Source of the DNA: Cysteiniphilum litorale
GTDB taxonomy: Bacteria > Pseudomonadota > Gammaproteobacteria > Francisellales > Francisellaceae
Direction: 5' to 3'
NCBI RefSeq assembly: GCF_003428165.1
Contig: NZ_QLIQ01000002.1
Coordinates: 1-64,000, forward strand
DNA length: 64,000 nt
A program made the position numbers and the translations under genes. Below are positions 46,744 through 55,963 of this stretch, piece by piece. Numbering within the stretch: the first letter of the stretch is position 1; each line of letters starts with the position of its first letter. Below the pieces are notes generated by a model. That model searched no databases. It was given only the letters and a program-made list of their open reading frames with translations, and was not told the origin of the DNA.

Positions 46744-48450
46744 CTACGATTTAAAGTAATACGGATAATACTTTGGCTCCCAAATCACTTGATCTATCTT
46801 ACGCCAGATATCATCAACATCTTCAGCAACACCATCCTCAATCGCCTGACGTGCGACAGCAAATGCCACCTGACGACTGACGCTGTATGCTTCACTTAGT
46901 TTTGGTAATAACGCATCATCTTGGGTTGAATAGTTTGCTAGCGCCTTGCATGCTGCCCATAACATATTGTCAGTAAAGCGCTTCGCAGCAATCGCAACGA
47001 TACCTAAACCAATGCCTGGAAAAACCAAGGCATTATTTGATTGCGCAATACGATAAACCTTACCTTTATAACCAACATCATCAAATGGGCTACCTGTAGC
47101 AATAAGAGCGCGCCCTTCCGTCAAGCGAATAATATCCTGCGGCACACGCTCACAACGACTCGTTGGATTGGATAGGGTAAAGATAATCGGTCGATCATTA
47201 TTCTCAGCCATAGATAAAATAACATCATCCGTGAAAGCATTAGCAACACCTGAGCAGCCAATCAAAGTTGTTGGTTTTGCTTGCTTGACCACTTCAGCAA
47301 GTGCAATGCGTCCTTTTTCATCTGCACTCCACCCTTTAACCGATTCACGTGTACAAGCATAGGGGCGTTGAAAGTCCATCATGTCCTGATCATCAATCAA
47401 TAGACCATCTTTATCAATACACCAGAAGTGCTGATAAGCTTCCTCTTTTGTCAAACCCGAATGCACAAGGGCTGCAACAATCTCATCAGCAATACCCAGT
47501 CCTGCCGTTCCCGCACCAAAGATCACAAATTTCTGGCGATTAAACTTCAAGCCTGAGCGTTTTGATGCTGAGATCAAGCCCGCTAAAGCAACGGCAGCAG
47601 TTCCCTGCATATCATCGTTAAAACTGCAGATTTCATTTTGATACTTTAATAAATTTTTACGCGCATTATCACGTCCAAAGTCTTCCCAATGCAGGAATGT
47701 CTCAGGCATTTCTTCTTTAACCGCTTCAATAAATAGCTGCACCATTTCATCATATTGCTCACCGCGCACACGCTCATGACGCCAACCAAGATACAACGGA
47801 TCTTCTAATAGCTTTTTATTATTGGTACCTGCATCTAAAAATACTGGCAAATAACGTCCAGGATTAATTCCCGCACATAGCGTATACACCATAAGCTTAG
47901 CAACCGGTATTTCAATACCACCAACACCTTGGTCGCCAATTCCTAACACCCCTTCCGCATCACTAACCACAAGAATATCAACATCTGAGTTAGTGCGATT
48001 ACGTAATATCTCACGCATTTTATAGCGATCTGGATAAGCAATATAAAGCCCTCGAGGTGATAGAAATTGCTCGCTATAGCGCATCACTGCCTCGCCAACC
48101 GTTGGTGTATAGATAATTGGCAGCATTTCATTGAGATTATCGCGCACTAAACGATAAAACAATGTCTCATTGATATTGTGCAAGTTCTTTAAAAAACTAT
48201 AGCGCCCAATGTTGCTTCTAAAAGATTTATACTGCTGATAGGCACGCGTTTTTTGCTCTTCTAAAGATTCGATCTGGAAAGGCAATTTACCCAGCAAGCC
48301 AAATTCTTCACGCTCACGCTCGCTAAAGGCCGTACCTTTATTAAGAGATGCAAGTGTTAATAAACTCTTACCATGCAAACCAGTTTCAACCCACATTTCA
48401 TTGCTTTCAGGGTTGCGTTTAAATTCAAATCTTTTTGTTTTCTTCATCAT
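46744..48450 (-). CDS. maeA: NAD-dependent malic enzyme (MaeA/SfcA type)
   Basis: It converts malate to pyruvate and CO2. The 568 residues are the length of the large bacterial/eukaryotic-type enzyme. Marks: NKGTAFSEREREEFGLLGKL, ILPIIYTPTVGEAV-like (EMLPIIYTPTVGEAVMRYSE), VVSDAEGVLGIGDQGVGGIE, LDAGTNNKKLLEDPLYLGWR, EDFGRDNARKNL, FNDDMQGTAAVALAGL and the NAD motif FGAGTAGLGIA. Standing alone, it gives an anaplerotic/gluconeogenic link between C4 acids and pyruvate. Confidence 0.95.
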   Translation of the reverse strand: MMKKTKRFEFKRNPESNEMWVETGLHGKSLLTLASLNKGTAFSEREREEFGLLGKLPFQIESLEEQKTRAYQQYKSFRSNIGRYSFLKNLHNINETLFYRLVRDNLNEMLPIIYTPTVGEAVMRYSEQFLSPRGLYIAYPDRYKMREILRNRTNSDVDILVVSDAEGVLGIGDQGVGGIEIPVAKLMVYTLCAGINPGRYLPVFLDAGTNNKKLLEDPLYLGWRHERVRGEQYDEMVQLFIEAVKEEMPETFLHWEDFGRDNARKNLLKYQNEICSFNDDMQGTAAVALAGLISASKRSGLKFNRQKFVIFGAGTAGLGIADEIVAALVHSGLTKEEAYQHFWCIDKDGLLIDDQDMMDFQRPYACTRESVKGWSADEKGRIALAEVVKQAKPTTLIGCSGVANAFTDDVILSMAENNDRPIIFTLSNPTSRCERVPQDIIRLTEGRALIATGSPFDDVGYKGKVYRIAQSNNALVFPGIGLGIVAIAAKRFTDNMLWAACKALANYSTQDDALLPKLSEAYSVSRQVAFAVARQAIEDGVAEDVDDIWRKIDQVIWEPKYYPYYFKS

Positions 48451-48519
48451 TATGCTTCTATCGTTATTTTTTATATTTATACCTTTCGGCTAAAACTAAA
48501 TATTCATCCACAAGTACTG

Positions 48520-48630
48520 ACCGTACTCTGAGTATCAGTCGAAGCGATGCACTGAGCATCAGTCGAAGTGGGTAAGCCTGGGCAAATCACACTTCATGAA
48601 GGCTTCGACTTACGCTCAGCCAACGCTTAC
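48520..48630. repeat. Dispersed repeat pieces (CAGTCGAAG / CTTCGACT type)
   Basis: The words ATCAGTCGAAG (twice, same orientation) and CTTCGACTTACGCTCAGCC (inverted) occur within 110 bp of the maeA-hemE gap. The GAGC-GTAGTCGAAG family is a common interspersed repeat in bacteria. It can fold into a stem-loop; no coding content. Confidence 0.55.
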
Positions 48631-48700
48631 ACAATCAAAGGGAGCAGGAATATGGTCATAGCCTATCTTTACTAACTTAAATTTCTAATCTCTAATTCAT

Positions 48701-49741
48701 TTAGTCTTTAGCACCGAACTCACGCACGGCATCAACCATCACCTTAACTTTATCCGGTGAAATATCCGGATATACGCCATGTCCTAAATTAAATACAAAG
48801 CGACTATATGGCGCTTGACTTGTAACAATGCTTTTTACCGAGTCGATAATACTTTGATCACTACCATAAAGTGCTGCAGGATCTAAGTTGCCTTGCAACG
48901 CAAATTTATTGCCAACGGCTTGTCTTGCACGCGCTATATCAATACTCCAGTCAATGCCAATACCATCACAGTCGGTTTTAATCAGCTGATCTAACCACAA
49001 TCCACCGCCCTTGGTGAAAAGTGTCACCGGCACATGCGGATGACGTTTTTTAAGCTCAGTTGTGATCGTTTGCATATAGTTTAGTGAAAAGGCTGCATAA
49101 TTGCTTTCTGCCAACATACCACCCCACGTATCAAAGATCATCACTGCATCAGCACCTGCTTTGATCTGCTCATCCAGATAATCAATAATCACAATACTTA
49201 GATCAGACAATAATTTATGCAAAAGCTCTGGCGCGCTATAAAGCATCTTACGCAATTGCGTAAACTGTTTTGAGCCCTGTCCTTCAACCATGTAAGCCGC
49301 TAATGTCCAAGGACTACCAGTAAACCCAATCAAAGGCACTCGATCTTTAATCGCCTTTTTAGTGGTTGAAACTGCATTAAACACATAATGCAATTTATCA
49401 ATAGCACCTTGAGTATCTAAGCGCTCAACGTCTGCTAAAGTTGTCAATGGCGCGGAAAAAATTGGACCCTTACCACTGACAAATTTAAGATCCATCCCCA
49501 TAGCTTCTGGAATGGTTAATATATCTGAAAATACAATAGATGCATCTAAGTCATAACGATCCAAGGGCTGCAGGGCAACCTCACAGCAGGCTTGAGCGTG
49601 ACGGCACATCTGCATAAAGTCGCTAAATTTCGCACGCGTCTCACGATACTCAGGCAAATAGCGCCCAGCTTGGCGCATGATCCATAGTGGCGTTTGTGTT
49701 ACCGGTTTGCCTTGCAAGGCATCTAAAAACAATGTTCTCAT
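48701..49741 (-). CDS. hemE: Uroporphyrinogen decarboxylase
   Basis: HemE converts uroporphyrinogen III to coproporphyrinogen III in heme synthesis. The 346 residues have the N-terminal signature PLWIMRQAGRYLPEYRE, IVFSDILTIPEAMGM, GFTGSPWTLAAYMVEG, MIFDTWGG with catalytic aspartate and NLGHGVYPDISPDKV. It overlaps the upstream acyltransferase gene by 4 bp. Confidence 0.97.
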   Translation of the reverse strand: MRTLFLDALQGKPVTQTPLWIMRQAGRYLPEYRETRAKFSDFMQMCRHAQACCEVALQPLDRYDLDASIVFSDILTIPEAMGMDLKFVSGKGPIFSAPLTTLADVERLDTQGAIDKLHYVFNAVSTTKKAIKDRVPLIGFTGSPWTLAAYMVEGQGSKQFTQLRKMLYSAPELLHKLLSDLSIVIIDYLDEQIKAGADAVMIFDTWGGMLAESNYAAFSLNYMQTITTELKKRHPHVPVTLFTKGGGLWLDQLIKTDCDGIGIDWSIDIARARQAVGNKFALQGNLDPAALYGSDQSIIDSVKSIVTSQAPYSRFVFNLGHGVYPDISPDKVKVMVDAVREFGAKD

Positions 49742-50652
49742 TTTTTATCCTTTTTATAATAATCAACCCTATCAGGGTGATATTTAAATCGTTTGTATGT
49801 CCACTGATATTGCTCTGGATATTGGCGAATAATTTCTTCAAACCGCTTGGTAAAGGCATAAGCTACTGGATCTTCAACACCATCAATTGCTTGATATTGC
49901 TTAATCAAAGGCTCCAAGTCCTCATTAAACAGTGTCAAGCCTTTGCCATCAGCATTTCTAACGGCATAGCTTAACACAACCGCAGGCTTGTAGCGCTCAT
50001 ATAATTTTCCAGCAAAATTCATCGTCTTGGCAGGGTTACCAAAGAAATCAATATAGGTACCACCCGCATCAACCGGCACTTGATCGGTTAGCATCGCAAT
50101 CACTTCCTTTTTTGCTATGGCTTTAAATAGCATTTTCACACCTTTCTGATTAGCAGGTGACATGTTTTCACATAAGCGCGAACGCGCACGCAGAATAAGC
50201 TTATCCAGTGTTTTTATCTTAGGTGGTGTGTATAACATCGCCGAAGGATATTTACTTGAATAATACATTGAAGCAATTTCATAACTTCCCAAATGAGGTG
50301 CGACAACCATGACACCACGACCTTCTTCATACAAACGCTGTGAAACATCGCCGCCATGCACCACTTGAATTTGTTTCAATAGTTTTTGCGGATTTTTGAA
50401 TAAGATTCCCGGCATTTCAGCCCCTGTCATACAGGTTTGTTGCAAAGTTTTCTTAACCAGTTTACGTTTATGATAGTCACTTAACTCAGGAAAACATTTA
50501 TCAATATTGATACGTGCTATGCGACGCATATCGCTTTTACAATAATAAAGTAACACCCCAATCATCGCACCAATACGCTGCGCTGTTTTAAAACTTAACT
50601 TTCCCCACAGAAACAATATTAATATCAGGGCTTGAGCACCTATTTTCTTCAT
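49738..50652 (-). CDS. LpxL/LpxM-type lipid A acyltransferase
   Basis: A 304-residue inner-membrane acyltransferase of the HtrB/MsbB group, which adds secondary acyl chains to lipid A. It has an N-terminal hydrophobic anchor (ALILILFLWGKLSF), the catalytic HX4E motif in VVAPHLGSYEIASM, and the LTDQVPVDAGGTYIDFFGNP substrate segment. Which position it acylates cannot be decided. It lies between comM (22 bp) and hemE (4-bp overlap). Confidence 0.9.
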   Translation of the reverse strand: MKKIGAQALILILFLWGKLSFKTAQRIGAMIGVLLYYCKSDMRRIARINIDKCFPELSDYHKRKLVKKTLQQTCMTGAEMPGILFKNPQKLLKQIQVVHGGDVSQRLYEEGRGVMVVAPHLGSYEIASMYYSSKYPSAMLYTPPKIKTLDKLILRARSRLCENMSPANQKGVKMLFKAIAKKEVIAMLTDQVPVDAGGTYIDFFGNPAKTMNFAGKLYERYKPAVVLSYAVRNADGKGLTLFNEDLEPLIKQYQAIDGVEDPVAYAFTKRFEEIIRQYPEQYQWTYKRFKYHPDRVDYYKKDKK

Positions 50653-50674
50653 CGCATTTTACCGTTTTTTTATT

Positions 50675-52183
50675 TTATTGCTGAAAGCGTTCAAATTTAC
50701 GATAGCTTAATGCCTCTTGAATATGATGCTTTGCAATCATCTCTTGTGCTGCCAAATCAGCAATCGTCCGCGCAATTTTAACCACTCGGTGATACGCTCT
50801 TGCCGATAAACCGAGCTTTTCAATAGCATCCGCCAACAACAGCCGCTCATTATCCCCTAAAATGCAAAATTGATCAATTTCCTTGCCCTGAAGTTCGGCA
50901 TTAATTTTCCCTTGGCGCTTGATTTGTAGATCACGTGCATTGATCACACGCGCTTTGACATCGTGACTTGACTCGCCTTGCGCGCCCGCAATCAAGTCAT
51001 CATGCTCAACCTCAAGCACCTCGACTTGCAGATCAATGCGATCTAAAAGAGGTCCTGAGAGCTTTTGTTGATAACGTTTTATTTGTATATCCGTATCTTT
51101 ACACGCTTTACGCTGTGAGCCTAAAAATCCACAAGGGCAAGGGTTCATTGCCGCAATTAATTGAAACTTAGCTGGATATTCAACTTGTGCACTCGCCCTT
51201 GAGATCACAATCTTGCCAGACTCAAGTGGCTCACGTAAAACCTCTAATACTTTGCGATCAAACTCTGGCAACTCATCTAAAAATAACACGCCATTATGTG
51301 CTAAAGAAATCTCTCCTGGTTTTGGATTTGATCCACCGCCAACAAGAGAGACTGCCGATGATGTATGATGAGGGGCACGAAATGGGCGCTGATAGAAATG
51401 CTCCGCAACATCCCGCGCACCTTTGATAGATGCAACCATTGCCGTTGCTAAAGCCTCATCCATCGAAAGCTTGGGTAAGATTGTATTAAAGCGCGATGCG
51501 AGCATTGTTTTACCTGTACCAGGTGGTCCGACAAATAAAAGATTATGCCCACCAGCTGCGGCAATCTCTAATGCACGTTTAGCTTGAAACTGTCCTTTGA
51601 CATCGCTTAAATCTAATTCAAATCCATTATTTGGCAGCACACCTTCAGCTTGTTGTGCCTCTTTGATAAATTGTGTTTTCGATAAGTGCAAAACAACATC
51701 CATCAAACTCTTAGCCGCATACGCATGAAGATCTGGCAATAAGGCAACTTCACTTTCATTTTTTAGCGCAATGATGAGGTTACGTTGATGCTTTAGGCTT
51801 TGAATGGCAAACGGCAAAATACCCTTTATCGGTCTTAATTTGCCACTTAAGGATAGCTCAGCAGCAAATTCGTAATCCTCAATATCGGGTGCGATAACTT
51901 GTTGAGATGCAATTAAAATACCAATAGCAATCGGTAAATCATAGCGCCCACCTTCCTTAGGCAAATCAGCAGGAGCAAGATTAATAGTGATACGTTTACT
52001 GGGAAATTGAAACCCTGAATTAATAATCGCACTTCTAACGCGATCTTTACTTTCTTTAACAGCTGCTTCAGGTAATCCTACGATCGATAAGCTTGGCAAT
52101 CCATGCGATAAATGCACTTCTACTGTTACTTGTGGTGCATTCACCCCCAATTGCGCGCGACTAAAGACCGTAGCTAGCGACAT
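50675..52183 (-). CDS. comM: ComM/YifB family Mg-chelatase-like ATPase
   Basis: ComM is a hexameric AAA+ helicase that drives branch migration in natural transformation. The 502 residues have the N-terminal Lon-like domain (SLPSLSIVGLPEAAVKESKD, INLAPADLPKEGGRYDLPIA), Walker A FVGPPGTGKTML (about 215-226), FRAPHHTSSAVSLVGGG, Walker B GVLFLDELPEF, the zinc-like AAMNPCPCGFLG and the arginine finger end GLSARAYHRVVKIARTIADL. Natural competence of the organism is therefore plausible. Confidence 0.95.
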   Translation of the reverse strand: MSLATVFSRAQLGVNAPQVTVEVHLSHGLPSLSIVGLPEAAVKESKDRVRSAIINSGFQFPSKRITINLAPADLPKEGGRYDLPIAIGILIASQQVIAPDIEDYEFAAELSLSGKLRPIKGILPFAIQSLKHQRNLIIALKNESEVALLPDLHAYAAKSLMDVVLHLSKTQFIKEAQQAEGVLPNNGFELDLSDVKGQFQAKRALEIAAAGGHNLLFVGPPGTGKTMLASRFNTILPKLSMDEALATAMVASIKGARDVAEHFYQRPFRAPHHTSSAVSLVGGGSNPKPGEISLAHNGVLFLDELPEFDRKVLEVLREPLESGKIVISRASAQVEYPAKFQLIAAMNPCPCGFLGSQRKACKDTDIQIKRYQQKLSGPLLDRIDLQVEVLEVEHDDLIAGAQGESSHDVKARVINARDLQIKRQGKINAELQGKEIDQFCILGDNERLLLADAIEKLGLSARAYHRVVKIARTIADLAAQEMIAKHHIQEALSYRKFERFQQ

Positions 52184-52192
52184 AACAGCTAC

Positions 52193-52447
52193 TTACTTAT
52201 TTCCTTGCTTGGCAATAAGCTCATCAACTTTTTTTTCAAGTACCTCGAGCTTTAAACGTGTTTTTGCTAACACTTCTTTTTGGATATCAAACTCCTCACG
52301 CGTGACGAGATCCAGCTTCTCAAAGCTTGCTTTTAACACACTTTTACAGTTATTTTCAAACTCACTCGCCATTGTTTTGAAGCCACTTGGAATACCATTG
52401 GAAATCTTACTGGCAACATCATCGATTATTTTATTGTTTAGTTTCAT
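52193..52447 (-). CDS. ubiK: Ubiquinone biosynthesis accessory factor UbiK (BMFP/YqiC)
   Basis: An 84-residue helical, trimer-forming protein that supports aerobic ubiquinone synthesis with UbiJ. It shows the family pattern: an N-terminal amphipathic helix, then FDIQKEVLAKTRLKLEVLEKK-type coiled coil (VLAKTRLKLEVLEKKVDELI). ATG at 52447 is preferred over a TTG two codons upstream. It lies 9 bp before comM in the order found in pseudomonads. Confidence 0.85.
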   Translation of the reverse strand: MKLNNKIIDDVASKISNGIPSGFKTMASEFENNCKSVLKASFEKLDLVTREEFDIQKEVLAKTRLKLEVLEKKVDELIAKQGNK

Positions 52448-52525
52448 GCTCAATCACTTAAATGCTTTACTAATAGATAGTGCATAATGTAGCATAGACA
52501 GCCAAATTGACAAATCAATTCGCGC

Positions 52526-52864
52526 ATGAAGCTAATTACCGCCTATATCAAACCGCATTTACTTGACCGCACACGTGAGGCTTTACTCAGCACTGGTGCA
52601 ACTGGCATTACTATCACTGAAATCAAAGGCTTTGGGCGTCAACTTGGTCATACTGAGCTTTATCGCGGTGCTGAGTATGCTGTTGATTTTTTGCCTAAGA
52701 TTAAAATGGAAGTTATCTGCAAAGATGAGCAGCAACAAGATTTTATCAAGGCGATTATTGACACCAATAAAGCCGATAAGATTGGTGCCGGCAAGATCAC
52801 CATCACCCACCTTGAAGAAGTCATTCGCATCCGTACGGGTGAAACTGATAATGAGGCAGTTTAA
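52526..52864 (+). CDS. glnK: Nitrogen regulatory protein P-II (GlnK-like)
   Basis: PII senses 2-oxoglutarate, ATP and ADP. The 112 residues contain the T-loop GHTELYRGAEYAVDFLPK with the uridylylated tyrosine, EIKGFGRQLGH and the B/C loops GAGKITI and IRIRTGETDNEAV. In pseudomonads comM-ubiK-glnK is followed by amtB; here no ammonium transporter follows, and a convergent LPMO gene lies there instead. GlnB is the alternative assignment. Confidence 0.88.
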   Translation: MKLITAYIKPHLLDRTREALLSTGATGITITEIKGFGRQLGHTELYRGAEYAVDFLPKIKMEVICKDEQQQDFIKAIIDTNKADKIGAGKITITHLEEVIRIRTGETDNEAV

Positions 52865-52872
52865 AATCCTCC

Positions 52873-54543
52873 TTAGTCTTTAGTCCACGTGCCATGCCCA
52901 AATATCCCTGCTGGATCATAGGCATTTTGATTACACCATCCTTCATGCCCCGTACAGGTGTAAGTTACACCATTTCTGATGACTTTACTGCCTATGTGGT
53001 AGCTGCCTATAGCACTTGACCATTCTGGCAAATCCGGTGTTGGCTCAGGTGAAACCTGTCCTTTATTCTCCAAAAGCCAAGTGTATTCAATATGATTACT
53101 CTGCTCGATCTCCGTGTTGATATAAACCATATTAACGCCACCTTCAACCGGTTTAACCGTATCATCATCTTGTAAGACACCAATCACAACGCCAAATGGC
53201 TGTAATTCATTATTTAATTTAGCAATATACTGTGACTTCCATGTCGCTAAATGATCAATCACCATTGGCACTTCGATTACTTCTTCATAACCACCTAAAC
53301 GCCCAGAATCAAAGACATCGCTACGCCATAATCTGAAGTTAAGCTGATCATTTTGTTTATAATGACTCTCTGACTGAGCACCAAAGACGGTACTTCCCTC
53401 TTTACCTGCAAGTGGTGTCCACACACTTTCAATTGGTTCTGGCATTACCGCATGATGTTCGATACGCCAATGATAGTTTACTGGCGATATTTTTGTCTGA
53501 TAAACACTGTAACCTGAAGGTAAATTGGTTTCGATATCTTTACCATCACGACTAAGCACCCCAATTCGAACATCTTTGTGATCATGATTTTGATTAAATT
53601 GCTGTGCTAGCTTTTGTTGCCATAATTTTGCGTCATTGCCTGATTTAGGTTGATAAGAAGCTGTGTAGCACTGACTATGCGCATTCACTGTACAGACGTC
53701 AACAGTCACCGTATCTTCTGGTTTAACATCTAGACTAGGCAGAATACTTTCCCCAGAAACATTCTTTACTTTTTGCCATACAATATCTTCAGGTGGTGTA
53801 GGGATATCACTTCCAACAACAACATCGGAACAAGAATAAAAGGCTTCCGCACTATCATCTCGTTGCCATACTGCATAAATAATATGTTGACCCGCTTTGG
53901 ATTCTGGAACCGTACATGAAAAACTCTCAAAACCACCCAACCCTGGTGATTGCAACGGTGATTCGCTTGTCACTGGAACATGATGACAAATAGGCTTTTC
54001 TTCCAGATCATTCCAAGTCAATGCTTTATTCATTTGCCAATCATCACGCGTAATATAAATGTCTATATAGCCCTTACCATAAGTCTTATGTGGCGCGGTT
54101 ACTGCATAAGTAAATTGATTCTCACCCGCTTCAAGCTTAACAGGATAGCGATTATCACCTTGGTCAATCGTCCACTGATCATCCTCTAGACTACGATATT
54201 TGTCTAAATTTGCAGAACAAATAGGCGCATCTCTACCACCCATAATAGCAATATGCGCGCTACGTGGATCATTGAAATACGCAGAATCATTTGACCAGCC
54301 TGCTGCCGCACCTTGAGCAACCCCACTCCAATCAGTAATGACCTGATTGATACCTTCACCATGTAAATCAACGCTACATACATCCGCGCCATTGTGACCA
54401 TTCCACCACACCCCATTGTTGGGTGTTGCGCCACCTGAGCAAAGCCATTGCCTGCTGTCTGGGAAAGATAATGCCCCATGACCAAAAACAGCACCTGAAC
54501 TTAACAGCAAACTTGATACTAAAAAAATAGAACGCAATTTCAT
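52873..54543 (-). CDS. GbpA-like chitin-active lytic polysaccharide monooxygenase (AA10)
   Basis: A secreted copper enzyme of 556 residues. Signal peptide 1-21 is cut before His22, giving the mature HGALSFPDSRQWLC start whose N-terminal histidine binds copper. The second copper histidine is in TAPHKTYGKG and the axial phenylalanine in EAFYSCSD. Linker/GbpA-type domains follow (about 215-500). The C-terminal chitin-binding module (about 505-556) has HIGSKVIRNGVTYTCTGHEG and GHGTWTKD. Oxidative cleavage of chitin or attachment to chitinous hosts is the expected role. Confidence 0.92.
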   Translation of the reverse strand: MKLRSIFLVSSLLLSSGAVFGHGALSFPDSRQWLCSGGATPNNGVWWNGHNGADVCSVDLHGEGINQVITDWSGVAQGAAAGWSNDSAYFNDPRSAHIAIMGGRDAPICSANLDKYRSLEDDQWTIDQGDNRYPVKLEAGENQFTYAVTAPHKTYGKGYIDIYITRDDWQMNKALTWNDLEEKPICHHVPVTSESPLQSPGLGGFESFSCTVPESKAGQHIIYAVWQRDDSAEAFYSCSDVVVGSDIPTPPEDIVWQKVKNVSGESILPSLDVKPEDTVTVDVCTVNAHSQCYTASYQPKSGNDAKLWQQKLAQQFNQNHDHKDVRIGVLSRDGKDIETNLPSGYSVYQTKISPVNYHWRIEHHAVMPEPIESVWTPLAGKEGSTVFGAQSESHYKQNDQLNFRLWRSDVFDSGRLGGYEEVIEVPMVIDHLATWKSQYIAKLNNELQPFGVVIGVLQDDDTVKPVEGGVNMVYINTEIEQSNHIEYTWLLENKGQVSPEPTPDLPEWSSAIGSYHIGSKVIRNGVTYTCTGHEGWCNQNAYDPAGIFGHGTWTKD

Positions 54544-54676
54544 CTACAACTCCTACAAAATAATTTTGCGGCAGTATATGAAATTCGCGCCAACGTGTGA
54601 AATTGAAAGAGTTAATAGTACTATAAGAGATATTTATTCTCGCATTTTACAAATCCAGTTTGCATGAGCTAAAAAA

Positions 54677-55546
54677 TTAGAAGATATAAGAAATACCCAC
54701 TTGGAAAGTGTTGACAGATAGTACTTTTGAGTTTGAGAAAAGGTGATCATATTCCAGATTTAAACCGATACCATTGGTAAATAAATAGCCGACCTCGGCA
54801 CCAATGCGCGGGGCAATACTGTTACCGATACTGTTTGTCGGTTGCCCAACTGGTGTTGATTGACTGTTTTTAACATAAGCGACCCCTGCCTTGCCGGTGA
54901 CATTGAAGCCAGATTGCAATAGATATTTAGCTCTAAGCATCGCATTTATGTCCCAGCTTTTATAATCCACTGAGTCTTTTGAGACTTTACCATCATAGTT
55001 AAGCCCGAGCTCAAAACCAGCTAAGAAACCTTTGGTGAAATGCCAGTCATAACCGAGCTTTAAGCCACCTGAAGCCGAGTTACCTTTGCCACCAATATTG
55101 GACATACCAACCGTGGCACCCATAAAGAATCCGGCAAACTCATAAGGCAAAATTCTTGGTGAAGGCGCTACTTTACTATAGTTAAACTGATCAGGGAAAG
55201 TCAGATCATAAATAAGCTTCTTCGTGCGCGGGTTATAGATCTTAACATGCGTTGATGGCTGATTAATAACAACATAGCCTTGATCCCATGAAATAATCGG
55301 TGCATCGCCATCGCCTAACTGATCCACCAGAATCAACGGAATATTATTGCGCGTCACCGTTGGTGGGAATTTAATATAGGTTTTACCTTGATCAACAAAG
55401 CCCAACATCGGTTTATAGGTCGAATCTGAAGAGACCGTTTTGACATCAAAATTAAAATTTGTCGAAGGCAGAGAGACATCATCAGCCAACGCCGCACCCA
55501 AGCACGAAGTCATTAATAATGAAGTAACAATGCTTTTTTTCCACAT
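54677..55546 (-). CDS. Outer-membrane beta-barrel protein with an N-terminal periplasmic domain
   Basis: The 289 residues start MWKKSIVTSLLMTSCLGAAL with a signal peptide cut near ALADD. Residues about 30-130 form a beta-rich domain (GKTYIKFPPTVTRNNIPLIL, then GYVVINQPSTHVKIYNP) that resembles the VirB9/TrbG/CagX fold. From about 140 an eight-strand opacity-type barrel follows (GFFMGATVGMSNIGGKG, GGLKLGYDWHFTKGFLAG), ending in the canonical terminal Phe (VGISYIF). An in-frame ATG at 55564 is an alternative start; neither has a clear ribosome-binding site. The function is unknown. Confidence 0.75.
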   Translation of the reverse strand: MWKKSIVTSLLMTSCLGAALADDVSLPSTNFNFDVKTVSSDSTYKPMLGFVDQGKTYIKFPPTVTRNNIPLILVDQLGDGDAPIISWDQGYVVINQPSTHVKIYNPRTKKLIYDLTFPDQFNYSKVAPSPRILPYEFAGFFMGATVGMSNIGGKGNSASGGLKLGYDWHFTKGFLAGFELGLNYDGKVSKDSVDYKSWDINAMLRAKYLLQSGFNVTGKAGVAYVKNSQSTPVGQPTNSIGNSIAPRIGAEVGYLFTNGIGLNLEYDHLFSNSKVLSVNTFQVGISYIF

Positions 55547-55633
55547 AATTAAGATAGCTTCCATATCGCATAATTTTCTAGAGTATAGACACAATAGATA
55601 ATGAGCTCAAACGGATTATGCAGAATTTCTAGA

Positions 55634-55834
55634 TTATTTAGTTTTATAAATTTGTTTTAATAGACTTAAGCAGTACAACGACGCAAGGCCGATAATCACA
55701 TAAGCGATTTTTTGCCACGTTGGTGAACTATGGAAAACGCTGGTAATAATATTGAAGTTAAAAACCGATGAAGTAAACCAGTTAAAGCCGCCGATAATCG
55801 TCAGCAACATCAGTAATGTGTTTAAAAAGCGCAT
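55634..55834 (-). CDS. DUF378 family membrane protein
   Basis: A 66-residue protein with two transmembrane helices. It has the DUF378 pattern: TLLMLLTIIGGFNWFTSSVF, a short loop, then IAYVIIGLASLYCLSLL. The function of the family is unknown. AAGGAGAT precedes the start. It lies between a rimO terminator and the barrel protein gene. Confidence 0.85.
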   Translation of the reverse strand: MRFLNTLLMLLTIIGGFNWFTSSVFNFNIITSVFHSSPTWQKIAYVIIGLASLYCLSLLKQIYKTK

Positions 55835-55866
55835 AATATCTCCTTATGGCGTTTATTAATAAAAAA

Positions 55867-55904
55867 CAAACAGGTTTTTGTTTTGAAAACAACCTAACCT
55901 GTTT
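55867..55904 (-). terminator. Rho-independent terminator after rimO
   Basis: On the minus strand AAACAGG...CCTGTTT with inner paired AGGTT/AACCT and GTTTT/AAAAC, followed by a T run, 60 bases past the rimO stop. Confidence 0.75.
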
Positions 55905-55963
55905 GCGATTTTAGTTCAATTGATATATAAAAAACAGTGCTTCATTGCTTTAGCTGTAGAAGT

